NCBI GenBank assembly: GCA_017469545.1
Contig: JAFUGE010000005.1
Span: 1-64,000 of the forward strand
DNA from: Clostridia bacterium
GTDB taxonomy: Bacteria; Bacillota; Clostridia; TANB77; UBA1234
Reading direction: 5' to 3'
DNA length: 64,000 nt
The stretch's first letter is position 1. Each line of letters starts with the position of its first letter. The notes beneath the pieces were generated by a model that saw nothing but the letters and a program-made list of their open reading frames with translations, ran no database searches and was not told where the DNA came from. Positions 7,629 through 14,950 of the stretch are shown one piece after another. Made by a program: the position numbers and the translations under genes.

Positions 7629-9731
7629 TTATTTTCTCTTTCTTTTCTTCTTTAGAATTTCGATTCTTTGTTTGATTCTCGCTATCAAATGTTTTTTGAA
7701 AATCATTTTATCAAAAAGGACTAATAGTTGTGGTAGTAAAAATACAACTAAGATCACACTAATCAATGCGCCTCTTCCAATTAATTCTCCAATTTCTGAA
7801 ATGGCAGAGATAGAAGAGAAAAATTTGATAATGTATCCTGCGCTAATCAAGATTCCTCCTGATGTTAAAATAGCAGGAATAGATTTCATTAGTGTTTCTT
7901 TGGCCGACTCTTTTGCCTCTTTCGTTTTTCTTGCTTCCAAATAATTGTTTGTTACAAGGATGGCATAGTCAATTGTTGCACCAAGCTCGATAGAGCTTAC
8001 AATCAAATATCCCATAAAAATTAATGATGTATCTTGATAATACGGCATCGCCATATTAATAAATATACCGAGTTCAATGACGATTACCAATAAAATAGAA
8101 ACCGTAAAACTTCTAAACGTAAATAACAAGATTACGGCGATTGCCAATATTGAAACCATATTGACTCTGTTGTAGTCTGATTCAATGACGTTTTTCATAT
8201 CGATGGTAACGGGAATCGTTCCTGTTAGTTTATAATTTTCGTCATAATATTTTTCCGCAATCTCTACAATTTCGTTATACGTCTCTGTCGCCAAATCACT
8301 CTCACTACTCGTTTTGCTATAAATAATAATTCTTGTATAATTATCACTTTCAAATTTTCGATAAAGCTCTTGATCGATAAACGAATATGGAATACCCTCT
8401 GGAACATTAGCTACTAGTGCCTGCACTTTTGATACGGCATTCATATTCTCTATTTCGCCTACCATCTCTTTTTGCTTGACATAGTCTCCCTTTGGTATTA
8501 GCAAAACCATTGGATTACTTCTGCCAAACTTTTCTACAATGGCCTTTTCGTCTAGGTTTGCTTTTGTGCCCTCGCCGCTTCCAAACGCGCTAACCCCATA
8601 CAAAAACTGATTTTGCTTTTGCGCCACAAAGGATGGCACCGCAATTAAAAGGACGATAACAATAATCAAATATTTGAATCTTCCAATATTCGCACTAAAC
8701 TTTTCAAACGTCGGAAGAAATGCTTTGTGCCTTGTTTTTTCAATCAATTTATCAAATCGTAAAATCAAATACGGCATTAAGAAAATAACGCACAATAAGC
8801 TAAACACAATTCCTTTAGAAAATACAAAACCAATATCCTTGCCAATTCCAAAGTCCATAAATGCAAGCGCAATAAATCCCACAATCGTCGTAAGCGAGCT
8901 AGACAATATCGAAGTAATAGAATTCTTAAGTGCATTTTTCATTGCCACGGCTACATCGTCCGTCTTCTTTTTCTCGCTTTCAAATTGATGTAGCATAAAA
9001 ACAGAATAGTCCATCGAAACGGCAAATTGTAGCGCCGCCGAAATACTAAACGTTAAAAATGATACGGAATCAAAAATGACATTCGTGCCAAAATTATAGA
9101 CAATCGAAGTTGCAATTACTGTAATAAACAAAAGTGGCGATGTCCAAGAGTCTGTTGTTAATAGCAATATGACAATCGCAAGTGGCACTAGAAATAGCAT
9201 AATCGTAACCATTTCGCTGCTAAGACTATCCTGCGCCGACTTCGTGTCTAGCCCAGAGCCCATCATATTTGAATCCTCTGGAATAATACTCCAAATTTCT
9301 TCAATGGCCTTATTCGTTTTTAAAGAATAGTCGTCTTCTTCAAACATAACTTCAAAAAGCGCACTGCCATCTTTATAATACTTTGCCAAATCCTCTTCGT
9401 CGATAAAGCTTTCCGGCTGGTAAACATCGTAGTCGTCGTCAAGCCAAACTACCATATCCACGCCATCCACGGCCTCAATTTGGTTCTTATATTCCTTTGC
9501 CTGAGGAAGCGTCACGTCATTTACCATTACCCTGGCAATGGACTGCATTCCAAACTCCTCTTCCACCACATCTAGTGCATCCTTAGATGGAAATGTATTC
9601 GGAATATATTTTGATAAATCATAATTAATTTTTACTCTCGGGATTAGTAGGAGCGATATCACAAAGAATACCAAGAAGAAAATCCCTATCTTTCTCCTAT
9701 GTGTCACAACAAAATGAGCTAACTTTTCCAT
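7629..9731 (-). CDS. MMPL/RND superfamily exporter
   Basis: A 700-residue membrane protein with the internal duplication of RND pumps: helix 1 (residues about 13-32), a large outside domain containing DLSKYIPNTFPSKDALDVVE, and a bundle of five helices. A second outside domain and a second bundle follow. The motif GATIDYAILVTNNYLEA in the second half and AVSMDYSVFMLHQFE in the first are the paired D-Y sites of MMPL/HpnN-type proteins, where Asp relays protons. Such pumps move lipids or hydrophobic compounds. The start follows GAAAGTGTGATTT, a weak ribosome site, but the N-terminus looks complete. A consensus promoter lies upstream, and the secreted coiled-coil partner is encoded directly downstream. 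Confidence 0.9.
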   Translation of the reverse strand: MEKLAHFVVTHRRKIGIFFLVFFVISLLLIPRVKINYDLSKYIPNTFPSKDALDVVEEEFGMQSIARVMVNDVTLPQAKEYKNQIEAVDGVDMVVWLDDDYDVYQPESFIDEEDLAKYYKDGSALFEVMFEEDDYSLKTNKAIEEIWSIIPEDSNMMGSGLDTKSAQDSLSSEMVTIMLFLVPLAIVILLLTTDSWTSPLLFITVIATSIVYNFGTNVIFDSVSFLTFSISAALQFAVSMDYSVFMLHQFESEKKKTDDVAVAMKNALKNSITSILSSSLTTIVGFIALAFMDFGIGKDIGFVFSKGIVFSLLCVIFLMPYLILRFDKLIEKTRHKAFLPTFEKFSANIGRFKYLIIVIVLLIAVPSFVAQKQNQFLYGVSAFGSGEGTKANLDEKAIVEKFGRSNPMVLLIPKGDYVKQKEMVGEIENMNAVSKVQALVANVPEGIPYSFIDQELYRKFESDNYTRIIIYSKTSSESDLATETYNEIVEIAEKYYDENYKLTGTIPVTIDMKNVIESDYNRVNMVSILAIAVILLFTFRSFTVSILLVIVIELGIFINMAMPYYQDTSLIFMGYLIVSSIELGATIDYAILVTNNYLEARKTKEAKESAKETLMKSIPAILTSGGILISAGYIIKFFSSISAISEIGELIGRGALISVILVVFLLPQLLVLFDKMIFKKHLIARIKQRIEILKKKRKRK

Positions 9732-9780
9732 AAATCACACTTTCTATTTCTTAAAAATAAATCAAAATTCACTATTTAAT

Positions 9781-9809
9781 ATTATAGTACCGTATGTAAA
9801 ATTTGTCAA
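9781..9809 (-). promoter_or_regulatory. Promoter for the MMPL operon
   Basis: On the minus strand TTGACA (9809-9804) and TATAAT (9786-9781), both perfect, are spaced by 17 bp. Confidence 0.88.
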
Positions 9810-9852
9810 TAATAAATTGCAATTCATTTTTAATTTTCGCCATTTATTTCAA

Positions 9853-9880
9853 TTGCTTTTTCGTATCAATCCGCTATAAT
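9853..9880 (+). promoter_or_regulatory. Promoter for the YARHG-protein gene
   Basis: TTGCTT (9853-9858) and TATAAT (9875-9880) with a 16-bp spacer, 22 bp before the start codon. It diverges from the MMPL promoter. Confidence 0.7.
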
Positions 9881-9901
9881 GGAGTTAAGGGGGGAAATGA
9901 T

Positions 9902-11599
9902 ATGTCAAACGAAAAAATATTTACAAAAGGAGTCCTTATCTTTTTGGCCATATTTGCCTGCATCGCGCTAGGCATAACTGCTGCACTAGTCGTTTTAAAA
10001 AAGTCAACCACCACGCCGGAAAAGCCTTCTAATCCTAGCAAATTAGAAATTGACTATCGACTAGGAGTAACTGACTCAACGGAAAAATATCCATTAAACA
10101 ACCTGGAAACTACCGAAATAATGCACAATGAGGGTGGCAGAGTCTATCTTTCTCAATATGCTAACCCTTACAAGCTAAGCGTTTCGTACTACACCATTGA
10201 TGGACTAAAAAATAAAGAAGTTGAGAATAAAATTAATGAAAGAATTAAGGAAGAAGCTTTCAAATTAGTGCCAACAGAAGAAGCTGACACGAAATCTGTT
10301 AGCTGCTATGTATCAGGGAATTTTTCCAATATTCTATCGCTAAACTTCTCTTCTAGCTACAATACCAAAAAGGGTGATAATGACTATGATTATCATTCTG
10401 GAAAAAGCTCCGCTATTACTTTTGATTTAAACACTGGAGATACTATCGCATTAAAAGATTGCTTTGTGGATAATGTGAATATCAATGTCATTCTTAATAA
10501 TGCAGCATATAAATCGCTTGCTTGGGACGAAAAATATATGTGGGGCACTTGGAATGAGGAAACCGACGAATACGAAGAACCTGTCGATAGAAGAGATTTG
10601 GAAGATAGAGTCTTTGCCTTTATGCATACTGTAAGCAAAGGCAACTATACCTTTTATGTGAATGACTATGGAATCAATGTACAGACGGATGGCGCATGGG
10701 CAAGTATTGACTTCGACGATTGCTATGATAAAATTGCTATCTTTAAAAGATATTTAACCAAAGACAGCATCTTTACAGACAAATACAACTTGGCCTCGGA
10801 AGTCTATTATGGCATTCCTTATATGAGCAAAAATATCGACGAACCAGCGCAAAACTTAATCACCGTAAACGAGCTATACTACGAGGATTGGGAAGACGAG
10901 CAAATCATTGACGAACTTGTCAAAAGCAGATTAGAGGCAGACAAAAAATACGCAAGTAAAAATCCTGATACAGAAATATTGGAAATATTAACAAACGGCT
11001 ACTACAGCTGGGACTTTTACGACAAGATATGGGAAGAATACTATAGGCAGAACAACTATAGCCTAGATGGCCGCGGTATTGCCATTTTAAGAGTAGAAAT
11101 TCCAAAAAACTACTATGATAGCAACGATATCCGTGCAAGATTTTTTGAAGTATTAAGAAGTGGATTCAATTCTATGGCGGGCGAAGTCTTATATGCATCA
11201 ATCGATTTCTTCCAAACATTAAAAGAAGAAAATAGCTCTATTATGTTTGTTTCAAGTACAAAAGGAAATATTTATGGATTCGACCGAGACGAGGAGACTT
11301 GGGAAAGATACAACACACGTTTAATCGCGCAAGACTACGATATGCTAGAAAGCAGCAGTAAACTTTTAAGCGCAGAGGATTTGGCAGGCTTAGATACAGA
11401 CGAATTAAACAAAGCTTATAACGAAATCTTTGCAAGACACGGCCACGACTTCGACTCCAAAGACTTAAAAGAATACTTCTGGGGATTTTTGTGGTATGCC
11501 CCAGAACCAGGCAAAAAGGTAACATTAGAGGAATTAAGCGACATAGAAAGAAAAAATATAGAAACAATTAGGGCACGAATTAATGAATTGAAACAATAA
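9902..11599 (+). CDS. Membrane-anchored DUF4163/DUF3298-like protein with C-terminal YARHG domain
   Basis: I place the start at ATG 9902 (preceded by AAGGGGGGAAATGAT) rather than at an upstream non-ATG codon in the same frame, because it gives a 565-residue protein with a proper signal anchor (residues about 10-32). After a Pro/Ser linker, residues about 70-260 resemble the DUF4163 plus DUF3298 pair found in RsiV and PdaC (SYYTIDGLKNKEVENKIN, then TFDLNTGDTIALKDCF). The C-terminus carries a YARHG domain (NEIFARHGHDF, then YFWGFLWYAP), common in cell-envelope proteins. The protein should sit outside the membrane. Role unknown; envelope sensing or wall binding is plausible from the domains. Confidence 0.75.
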   Translation: MSNEKIFTKGVLIFLAIFACIALGITAALVVLKKSTTTPEKPSNPSKLEIDYRLGVTDSTEKYPLNNLETTEIMHNEGGRVYLSQYANPYKLSVSYYTIDGLKNKEVENKINERIKEEAFKLVPTEEADTKSVSCYVSGNFSNILSLNFSSSYNTKKGDNDYDYHSGKSSAITFDLNTGDTIALKDCFVDNVNINVILNNAAYKSLAWDEKYMWGTWNEETDEYEEPVDRRDLEDRVFAFMHTVSKGNYTFYVNDYGINVQTDGAWASIDFDDCYDKIAIFKRYLTKDSIFTDKYNLASEVYYGIPYMSKNIDEPAQNLITVNELYYEDWEDEQIIDELVKSRLEADKKYASKNPDTEILEILTNGYYSWDFYDKIWEEYYRQNNYSLDGRGIAILRVEIPKNYYDSNDIRARFFEVLRSGFNSMAGEVLYASIDFFQTLKEENSSIMFVSSTKGNIYGFDRDEETWERYNTRLIAQDYDMLESSSKLLSAEDLAGLDTDELNKAYNEIFARHGHDFDSKDLKEYFWGFLWYAPEPGKKVTLEELSDIERKNIETIRARINELKQ

Positions 11600-11628
11600 T
11601 TAAAGTACCTCATTTTGTCGCATCATAC

Positions 11629-11662
11629 AAAGAGAGACTTGAAAAAAACAAGTCTCTCTTTC
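11629..11662. terminator. Bidirectional terminator
   Basis: Perfect 12-bp stem AAAGAGAGACTT/AAGTCTCTCTTT with a GAAAAAAAC loop, 30 nt after the YARHG gene. Confidence 0.85.
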
Positions 11663-11664
11663 CA

Positions 11665-11790
11665 TTATTCGTTATTGCTGCCGAAAAGGTTTTTAAGGAT
11701 ATCGTCAATATCAACTTTCGTATCCTCGCCGGCTTCACCGTCAATGCCTTCCGCTTTCGCAAGTTCCTCCTCCTTTACAGTCGCATAGCA
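11665..11790 (-). pseudogene. Probable 3' remnant of a lost gene
   Basis: On the minus strand an open frame without a start codon encodes an acidic tail ending DIDDILKNLFGSNNE and TAA. It is bounded upstream by a stop and has no ATG, GTG or TTG near a ribosome site. The purposeful-looking acidic composition and the terminator just after its stop suggest the 3' end of a deleted gene. The parent family is not recognisable. The rest of the gap to 11963 holds nothing else that I can support. Confidence 0.35.
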
Positions 11791-11963
11791 TCATAGTTCA
11801 TTTACTAAAAAGGATAGGAAAACCTATCACTAATCAGTCATAGGAAATAAAAATATCTTCTCCGAATGGAATTATATCACAAATGTTTTGAAATGCAAAC
11901 ATAATGTTTTGAGAGCTCTTGGTATTGCTTATTTGTGAAATAATGGAACAAGAGGTGATAATC

Positions 11964-12146
11964 TTGTTTGAAATATCAAAATACAAAGATAGCAATGTAA
12001 AATTATCAATACGATTATCAGAAAGCATAGACAATACGCTTAGGAGAATAGCGGAAGTAGAAAATATGAGCTTTAACAACGTACTTGTTAGTTGCATAAA
12101 GTATGCTTTGGATAATTCTGATTTATCAAAATATGATAAAAAATAA
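11964..12146 (+). CDS. Small ribbon-helix-helix (Arc/CopG-like) protein
   Basis: The best start is TTG 11964, 6 nt after AAGAGGTGATAATC; earlier codons in frame have no ribosome site. The 60-residue product has a short strand with alternating residues (VKLSIRLSE) and two helices (SIDNTLRRIAEVENMS and FNNVLVSCIKYALDN), the layout of an RHH DNA-binding dimer. Such proteins often repress their own promoter or act as antitoxins. No toxin gene overlaps it; the next gene is convergent and unknown. A hairpin follows at once. Confidence 0.6.
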   Translation: MFEISKYKDSNVKLSIRLSESIDNTLRRIAEVENMSFNNVLVSCIKYALDNSDLSKYDKK

Positions 12147-12178
12147 GGTAGAACTACTTGAAATAGCTCTACCTTACT
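12145..12178. terminator. Hairpin between convergent genes
   Basis: AAGGTAGA and TCTACCTT pair around a 15-nt loop between the RHH gene and the convergent 12182-12685 gene. T-runs are weak, so confidence is moderate. Confidence 0.5.
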
Positions 12179-12181
12179 GCA

Positions 12182-12685
12182 TTAAATTTTATTAACAAGT
12201 CTTTGGAGTGAAAAACCATATGACATTTCACCATTATAATATTCACCAATGTTTCCCGCTAGACTGCTTAAATCTGTATTACTCATTAATAATTGATTGT
12301 AAATTGGTGTTAATTTCCATACACAAATTTCTAAATTGTTTTTCCATTTAATGCTTTTCAAAATGTAAGTTAATTGTTTGAAATTAATTTTTTTAATTTT
12401 TTTATCATGAATATTCAATTCACTATATCCGTAATATATTAAAATAGAGGTTATTCCTATTTGAAACTGCCCTAAGGTAAGGTTTTTAATTTCAATTTTA
12501 AAAAAAATATTTAAAATAATATTAAAAAACAGAAAAATATATTCTAAAGATCTAAACAATTTATTTCTATAGTAATTTTCAATAATATAAATTCCTTTTA
12601 TTATTTTTACAAATTTATCATCTATACTTATATTTTCTATATCTGACAGTTTCTTTTTTGATATGTGCATTGAAGGACTCTTCAT
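12182..12685 (-). CDS. Hypothetical protein, very AT-rich
   Basis: A 167-residue basic protein with one clear hydrophobic stretch (YIFLFFNIILNIFF, residues about 49-62) and an Ile/Lys/Asn-rich composition markedly unlike the neighbours at 15-25 kb. No ribosome site as strong as those of resident genes is seen. It follows the 12708-13124 gene by 22 nt on the same strand, so the two may be cotranscribed. I do not recognise the family. Composition and the broken gene next to it suggest imported DNA. Confidence 0.5.
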   Translation of the reverse strand: MKSPSMHISKKKLSDIENISIDDKFVKIIKGIYIIENYYRNKLFRSLEYIFLFFNIILNIFFKIEIKNLTLGQFQIGITSILIYYGYSELNIHDKKIKKINFKQLTYILKSIKWKNNLEICVWKLTPIYNQLLMSNTDLSSLAGNIGEYYNGEMSYGFSLQRLVNKI

Positions 12686-12707
12686 TTATTACATTCCTAT
12701 TTCATAA

Positions 12708-13124
12708 TTAAAATTCTAATAATTTATTGATATATCCAGTTACATCATCTAATTGTTCTGAAATATTGTATTTAAGATTTTTAAGCTCAGTCTGGAACTC
12801 ATATTTATCTGTAAGATTTAAAATTTTTGCATCTTCAGAAGACTGAATAGCTATAAAATATTTTTCATCATTATCATTAAGATATGTGAAGAAAAATAAA
12901 TGTCCCCCTTGGAATCTAGTAATAAAAGAATCTGACAATTCTAAACCATTTTTTGTTTCTTTTTCAGGTTTATAATATGTGCTATCAAAAGCACCATACT
13001 TATTGACAAACTCCTTTAACATAATATACTGTTTTGCATATATATCTATAGTTGGCTTTATTCTATGCCATTCTACCTTTTTATCCATTGTTAAATGAAT
13101 AACTTTTTCAATTATTTGCTTCAA
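12708..13124 (-). CDS. Hypothetical protein starting inside a broken AlbA_2 gene
   Basis: A 138-residue protein with likely start TTG at 13124, which overlaps the last codons of the truncated AlbA_2 reading frame by 17 nt. It is hydrophilic, with aromatic strand-like segments (HLFFFTYLNDNDEKYFIAIQ) and helical ends. I recognise no domain. The position suggests either a gene joined to the AlbA_2 gene by a deletion, or translation coupled to it. AT-rich like its neighbours. Confidence 0.5.
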   Translation of the reverse strand: MKQIIEKVIHLTMDKKVEWHRIKPTIDIYAKQYIMLKEFVNKYGAFDSTYYKPEKETKNGLELSDSFITRFQGGHLFFFTYLNDNDEKYFIAIQSSEDAKILNLTDKYEFQTELKNLKYNISEQLDDVTGYINKLLEF

Positions 13125-13631
13125 AAGTTTTCTCGTTAACAGTTAAACCATTAATGGCAAATAGATTTTTGAGTATTTTAAAGCTTAATTTAGGATTACT
13201 TGCTTCTTCTTCTATTATTAAATCAGGTTCACCAGTTTTATTTATCATTTCAGCAAGTAATTTAGGCGTTACTTTTTTATCTTCGTCATAAGACCTAATA
13301 TAGTATTTTTCAAATGTAGAATATGGTGCGTTTTTCCCTTTGGTAACTACTTTTATAACTTTTAAATTTTCATAATACTCAACAGAAATGGTGGGTATAA
13401 CTTGCGGTTTGATTCCTTCACTTATTTTACGAGATACATCTCTAACGGTACTATCAGTTATGTCTTTTTGCCCAATTACGTCACCATTATTCTTTACGCC
13501 GAAATATAGTATACCTTCTCCATGTTTATTCAGCATTGCGACTAAAGAAACAACTCCTTCATTTAATTCACTTGTACTTTTTTAAACTCTATAGTTTCAC
13601 TTTCACTACCAATGTTTATCATATACATCAT
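13108..13631 (-). pseudogene. Frameshifted and truncated AlbA_2 (Schlafen-like) domain gene
   Basis: The minus strand carries ATG 13631 (after AAAGGA) and reads MMYMINIGSESETIEFKK, then shifts frame. The next frame continues STSELNEGVVSLVAMLNKHG, followed by ILYFGVKNNGDVIGQ, the standard AlbA_2 start with its ESETIEFKKS and GxLYFGVKNDG signatures. The break sits in a run of six A residues (GAGTTTAAAAAAGT); one extra A would restore a single frame. The product also stops at NEKTFEANN, where family members normally continue into a C-terminal regulatory region. The gene is therefore damaged twice. AlbA_2 proteins bind nucleic acid and often act as regulators or in defence. A shorter protein could still be made from ATG 13536. 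Confidence 0.75.
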
Positions 13632-14015
13632 TCCTTTACAATATGAGTATAGCAGTTTATATTATATTTAGCAATTTAATCTTACTTTATTCTTACTTAA
13701 ACTTCTTTGCTTAATTTTGCAGACACCGTCTGCAAAATTTTAAAAATCTTAAAAATTGCAACATAATGCTGCATTTTTTGAAATTTGCAACGCTCCGTTG
13801 CAAATTTGATTTACTTATTTTTAGCCCTACTTTTATTCACGTTTCCCTGATTTCTGCATTGTGGACCACAATATTCAAATTTAACATTAGTAGAAAAAAA
13901 GAATGATTGGTTTTAATCCCATATTATTAAGTTCTTTTATATAAACGTTATCTACCAAAAATTCATTTGATAAGTTAAAAGAATCATACTTTCCGATTTT
14001 GGCGTAATATAGTGC
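13632..14015. other. Gene-free AT-rich spacer with three perfect palindromes
   Basis: No coding frame with a ribosome site is seen. It contains TTTTGCAGAC-acc-GTCTGCAAAA (13716-13738), AAATTTGCAACG-ctc-CGTTGCAAATTT (13783-13809) and ATTGTGG-a-CCACAAT (13858-13872). None is followed by a clear T-run, so they are not ordinary terminators. Confidence 0.6.
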
Positions 14016-14405
14016 CTATTTCGAAATAACGTCTCCACTTGCAACATCATTTCTTCCAATTCCTTGCAAAAGTAAGCCAACATTGTCTCCAACGTTTGCT
14101 ACATCCAATAGTTTTCTAAACATCTCCACACCAAGCACTCTCGTCTTTTTCTGCTTTCCTGTACTATTATTCTTGATATAGACCTCATCGCCTACTCGAA
14201 TCTGCCCTACTCCGACTCTTCCAGTAACAATCGTGCCTCTGCCAGTTATGGTAAAAACATCTTCAACCACTAGCTCAAAATCCTTGTTATCACCATCTGT
14301 ACTATATGTTTGAGAAAAAGTCTCCTCCTTTTTAGGCTTTTTTCCGTACTCTTTAATCACTTCTCCTGAATTTTTATTACCACTCAAAAAATCAAATAAT
14401 CCCAT
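14016..14405 (-). CDS. Stand-alone EF-Tu domain II-like protein
   Basis: A 129-residue protein. The first 40 residues are polar (MGLFDFLSG, then a Lys/Glu-rich linker). Residues about 42-128 match translation-factor domain [56 protein letters not shown] and [18 protein letters not shown], all very close to EF-Tu. The GTPase domain and domain III are absent. Domain II normally binds the aminoacyl-tRNA end and contacts the ribosome, so a regulator or scavenged fragment is possible. It has its own promoter and ribosome site (AGAGAGGACGTTTTGA), which argues that it is a functional gene. Confidence 0.85.
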   Translation of the reverse strand: MGLFDFLSGNKNSGEVIKEYGKKPKKEETFSQTYSTDGDNKDFELVVEDVFTITGRGTIVTGRVGVGQIRVGDEVYIKNNSTGKQKKTRVLGVEMFRKLLDVANVGDNVGLLLQGIGRNDVASGDVISK

Positions 14406-14428
14406 TCAAAACGTCCTCTCTTTATTAG

Positions 14429-14457
14429 ATTATACCATAAATGTACTTGAATATCAA
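14429..14457 (-). promoter_or_regulatory. Promoter for the EF-Tu domain II-like gene
   Basis: On the minus strand TTGATA (14457-14452) and TATAAT (14434-14429) with a 17-bp spacer. Confidence 0.7.
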
Positions 14458-14479
14458 AGAAAAACATATAGAACCCGTT

Positions 14480-14636
14480 TTCGAATCCTCCCATCCCCTG
14501 CGAAAATATAGCATCGAGAAAAGTTGTTAGTGAGCAAATTGCCGTAAAAAGCCCGCGTTTACAAGGGCTTAGGCAATGCGAACGATACTTTTCTCGAAAC
14601 AAGGAGGAGCAGCGGTATGGCGTACCGACTTTTTTG
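14480..14636 (+). ncRNA. Candidate structured non-coding RNA with its own terminator
   Basis: Nested pairings are visible: TCCTCC (14486-14491) with GGAGGA (14603-14608); TCGAGAAAAGT (14514-14524) with ACTTTTCTCGA (14587-14597); ATTGCC (14538-14543) with GGCAAT (14572-14577); AAGCCC (14549-14554) with GGGCTT (14565-14570). A closing hairpin CGGTA-tggcg-TACCG followed by ACTTTTTTG (to 14636) gives a plus-strand terminator. There is no open frame with a ribosome site. A rod with a bulged centre recalls 6S RNA, but I cannot assign a family. The plus-strand promoter is not clear. Confidence 0.45.
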
Positions 14637-14637
14637 A

Positions 14638-14670
14638 ACAAAAAAAGTCGCAAGCCATAATAGCTTGCGA
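14638..14670 (-). terminator. Terminator of the tRNA-His/tRNA-Gln operon
   Basis: TCGCAAGC and GCTTGCGA form an 8-bp stem; on the minus strand it is followed by CTTTTTTTG. Confidence 0.9.
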
Positions 14671-14675
14671 CGACG

Positions 14676-14751
14676 TGGCTGGGCTGGGAGGATTCGAACC
14701 GCCGAGATGCCAGAGTCAAAGTCTGGTGCCTTACCGCTTGGCTACAGCCCA
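14676..14751 (-). tRNA. tRNA-Gln (anticodon TTG)
   Basis: Acceptor stem TGGGCTG/CAGCCCA, anticodon loop CTTTGAC (TTG), T-loop TTCGAAT, discriminator G and encoded CCA. It is second in a two-tRNA operon and 11 nt from tRNA-His. Confidence 0.93.
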
Positions 14752-14762
14752 ATGTATATAGA

Positions 14763-14840
14763 TGGGGTGAAAGATGGGACTCGAACCCACGACCTCCAGG
14801 GCCACAACCTGGCGCTCTAACCAACTGAGCTACATCCACC
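14763..14840 (-). tRNA. tRNA-His (anticodon GTG)
   Basis: Anticodon loop TTGTGGC (GTG). The extra 5' G (position -1) faces discriminator C73, the histidine identity pair. CCA is encoded. The acceptor stem has one T-T mismatch near its base. Confidence 0.93.
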
Positions 14841-14866
14841 ATTTGCACTCCATCAAATGCCTTATT

Positions 14867-14895
14867 ATTGTACAATATTTTTTGTTTATTGTCAA
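14867..14895 (-). promoter_or_regulatory. Promoter of the tRNA-His/tRNA-Gln operon
   Basis: On the minus strand TTGACA (14895-14890), a 17-bp spacer and TACAAT (14872-14867). Confidence 0.9.
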
Positions 14896-14913
14896 TCATT
14901 TTACGCAATTTTT

Positions 14914-14939
14914 GTGCGGGTTGCATTACGCAACCCGCA
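14914..14939. repeat. Hairpin after lysS, possible variant of the dispersed repeat
   Basis: TGCGGGTTGC-attA-CGCAACCCGCA forms a strong stem 11 nt after the lysS stop codon. It has no T-run, and lies where dispersed hairpin copies usually lie, but with a different stem sequence. Confidence 0.45.
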
Positions 14940-14950
14940 AATGGTATCAT

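Noticed and set aside
7411-7944. A 177-codon plus-strand frame spanning the start of the coiled-coil gene and the end of the MMPL gene
   Set aside because: Antisense to two good genes; translation of the hairpin repeat within it shows no protein character.
13537-13631. Programmed -1 frameshifting at the A6 run in the AlbA_2 gene
   Set aside because: The codon phase of the A-run does not fit a standard slippery heptamer and no stimulating structure or internal ribosome site was seen; simple loss of one base is more likely, though slippage is not excluded.
14480-14760. A possible integration site: TTCGAATCCTCCCA occurs near 14480 and, inverted, in tRNA-Gln
   Set aside because: Fourteen bases of the T-arm recur by chance fairly easily, the copies face opposite ways, and no integrase is nearby.
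14384-14950. A 188-codon minus-strand frame crossing the tRNA-His/tRNA-Gln genes
   Set aside because: It runs through two tRNAs and a terminator and encodes no recognisable protein.
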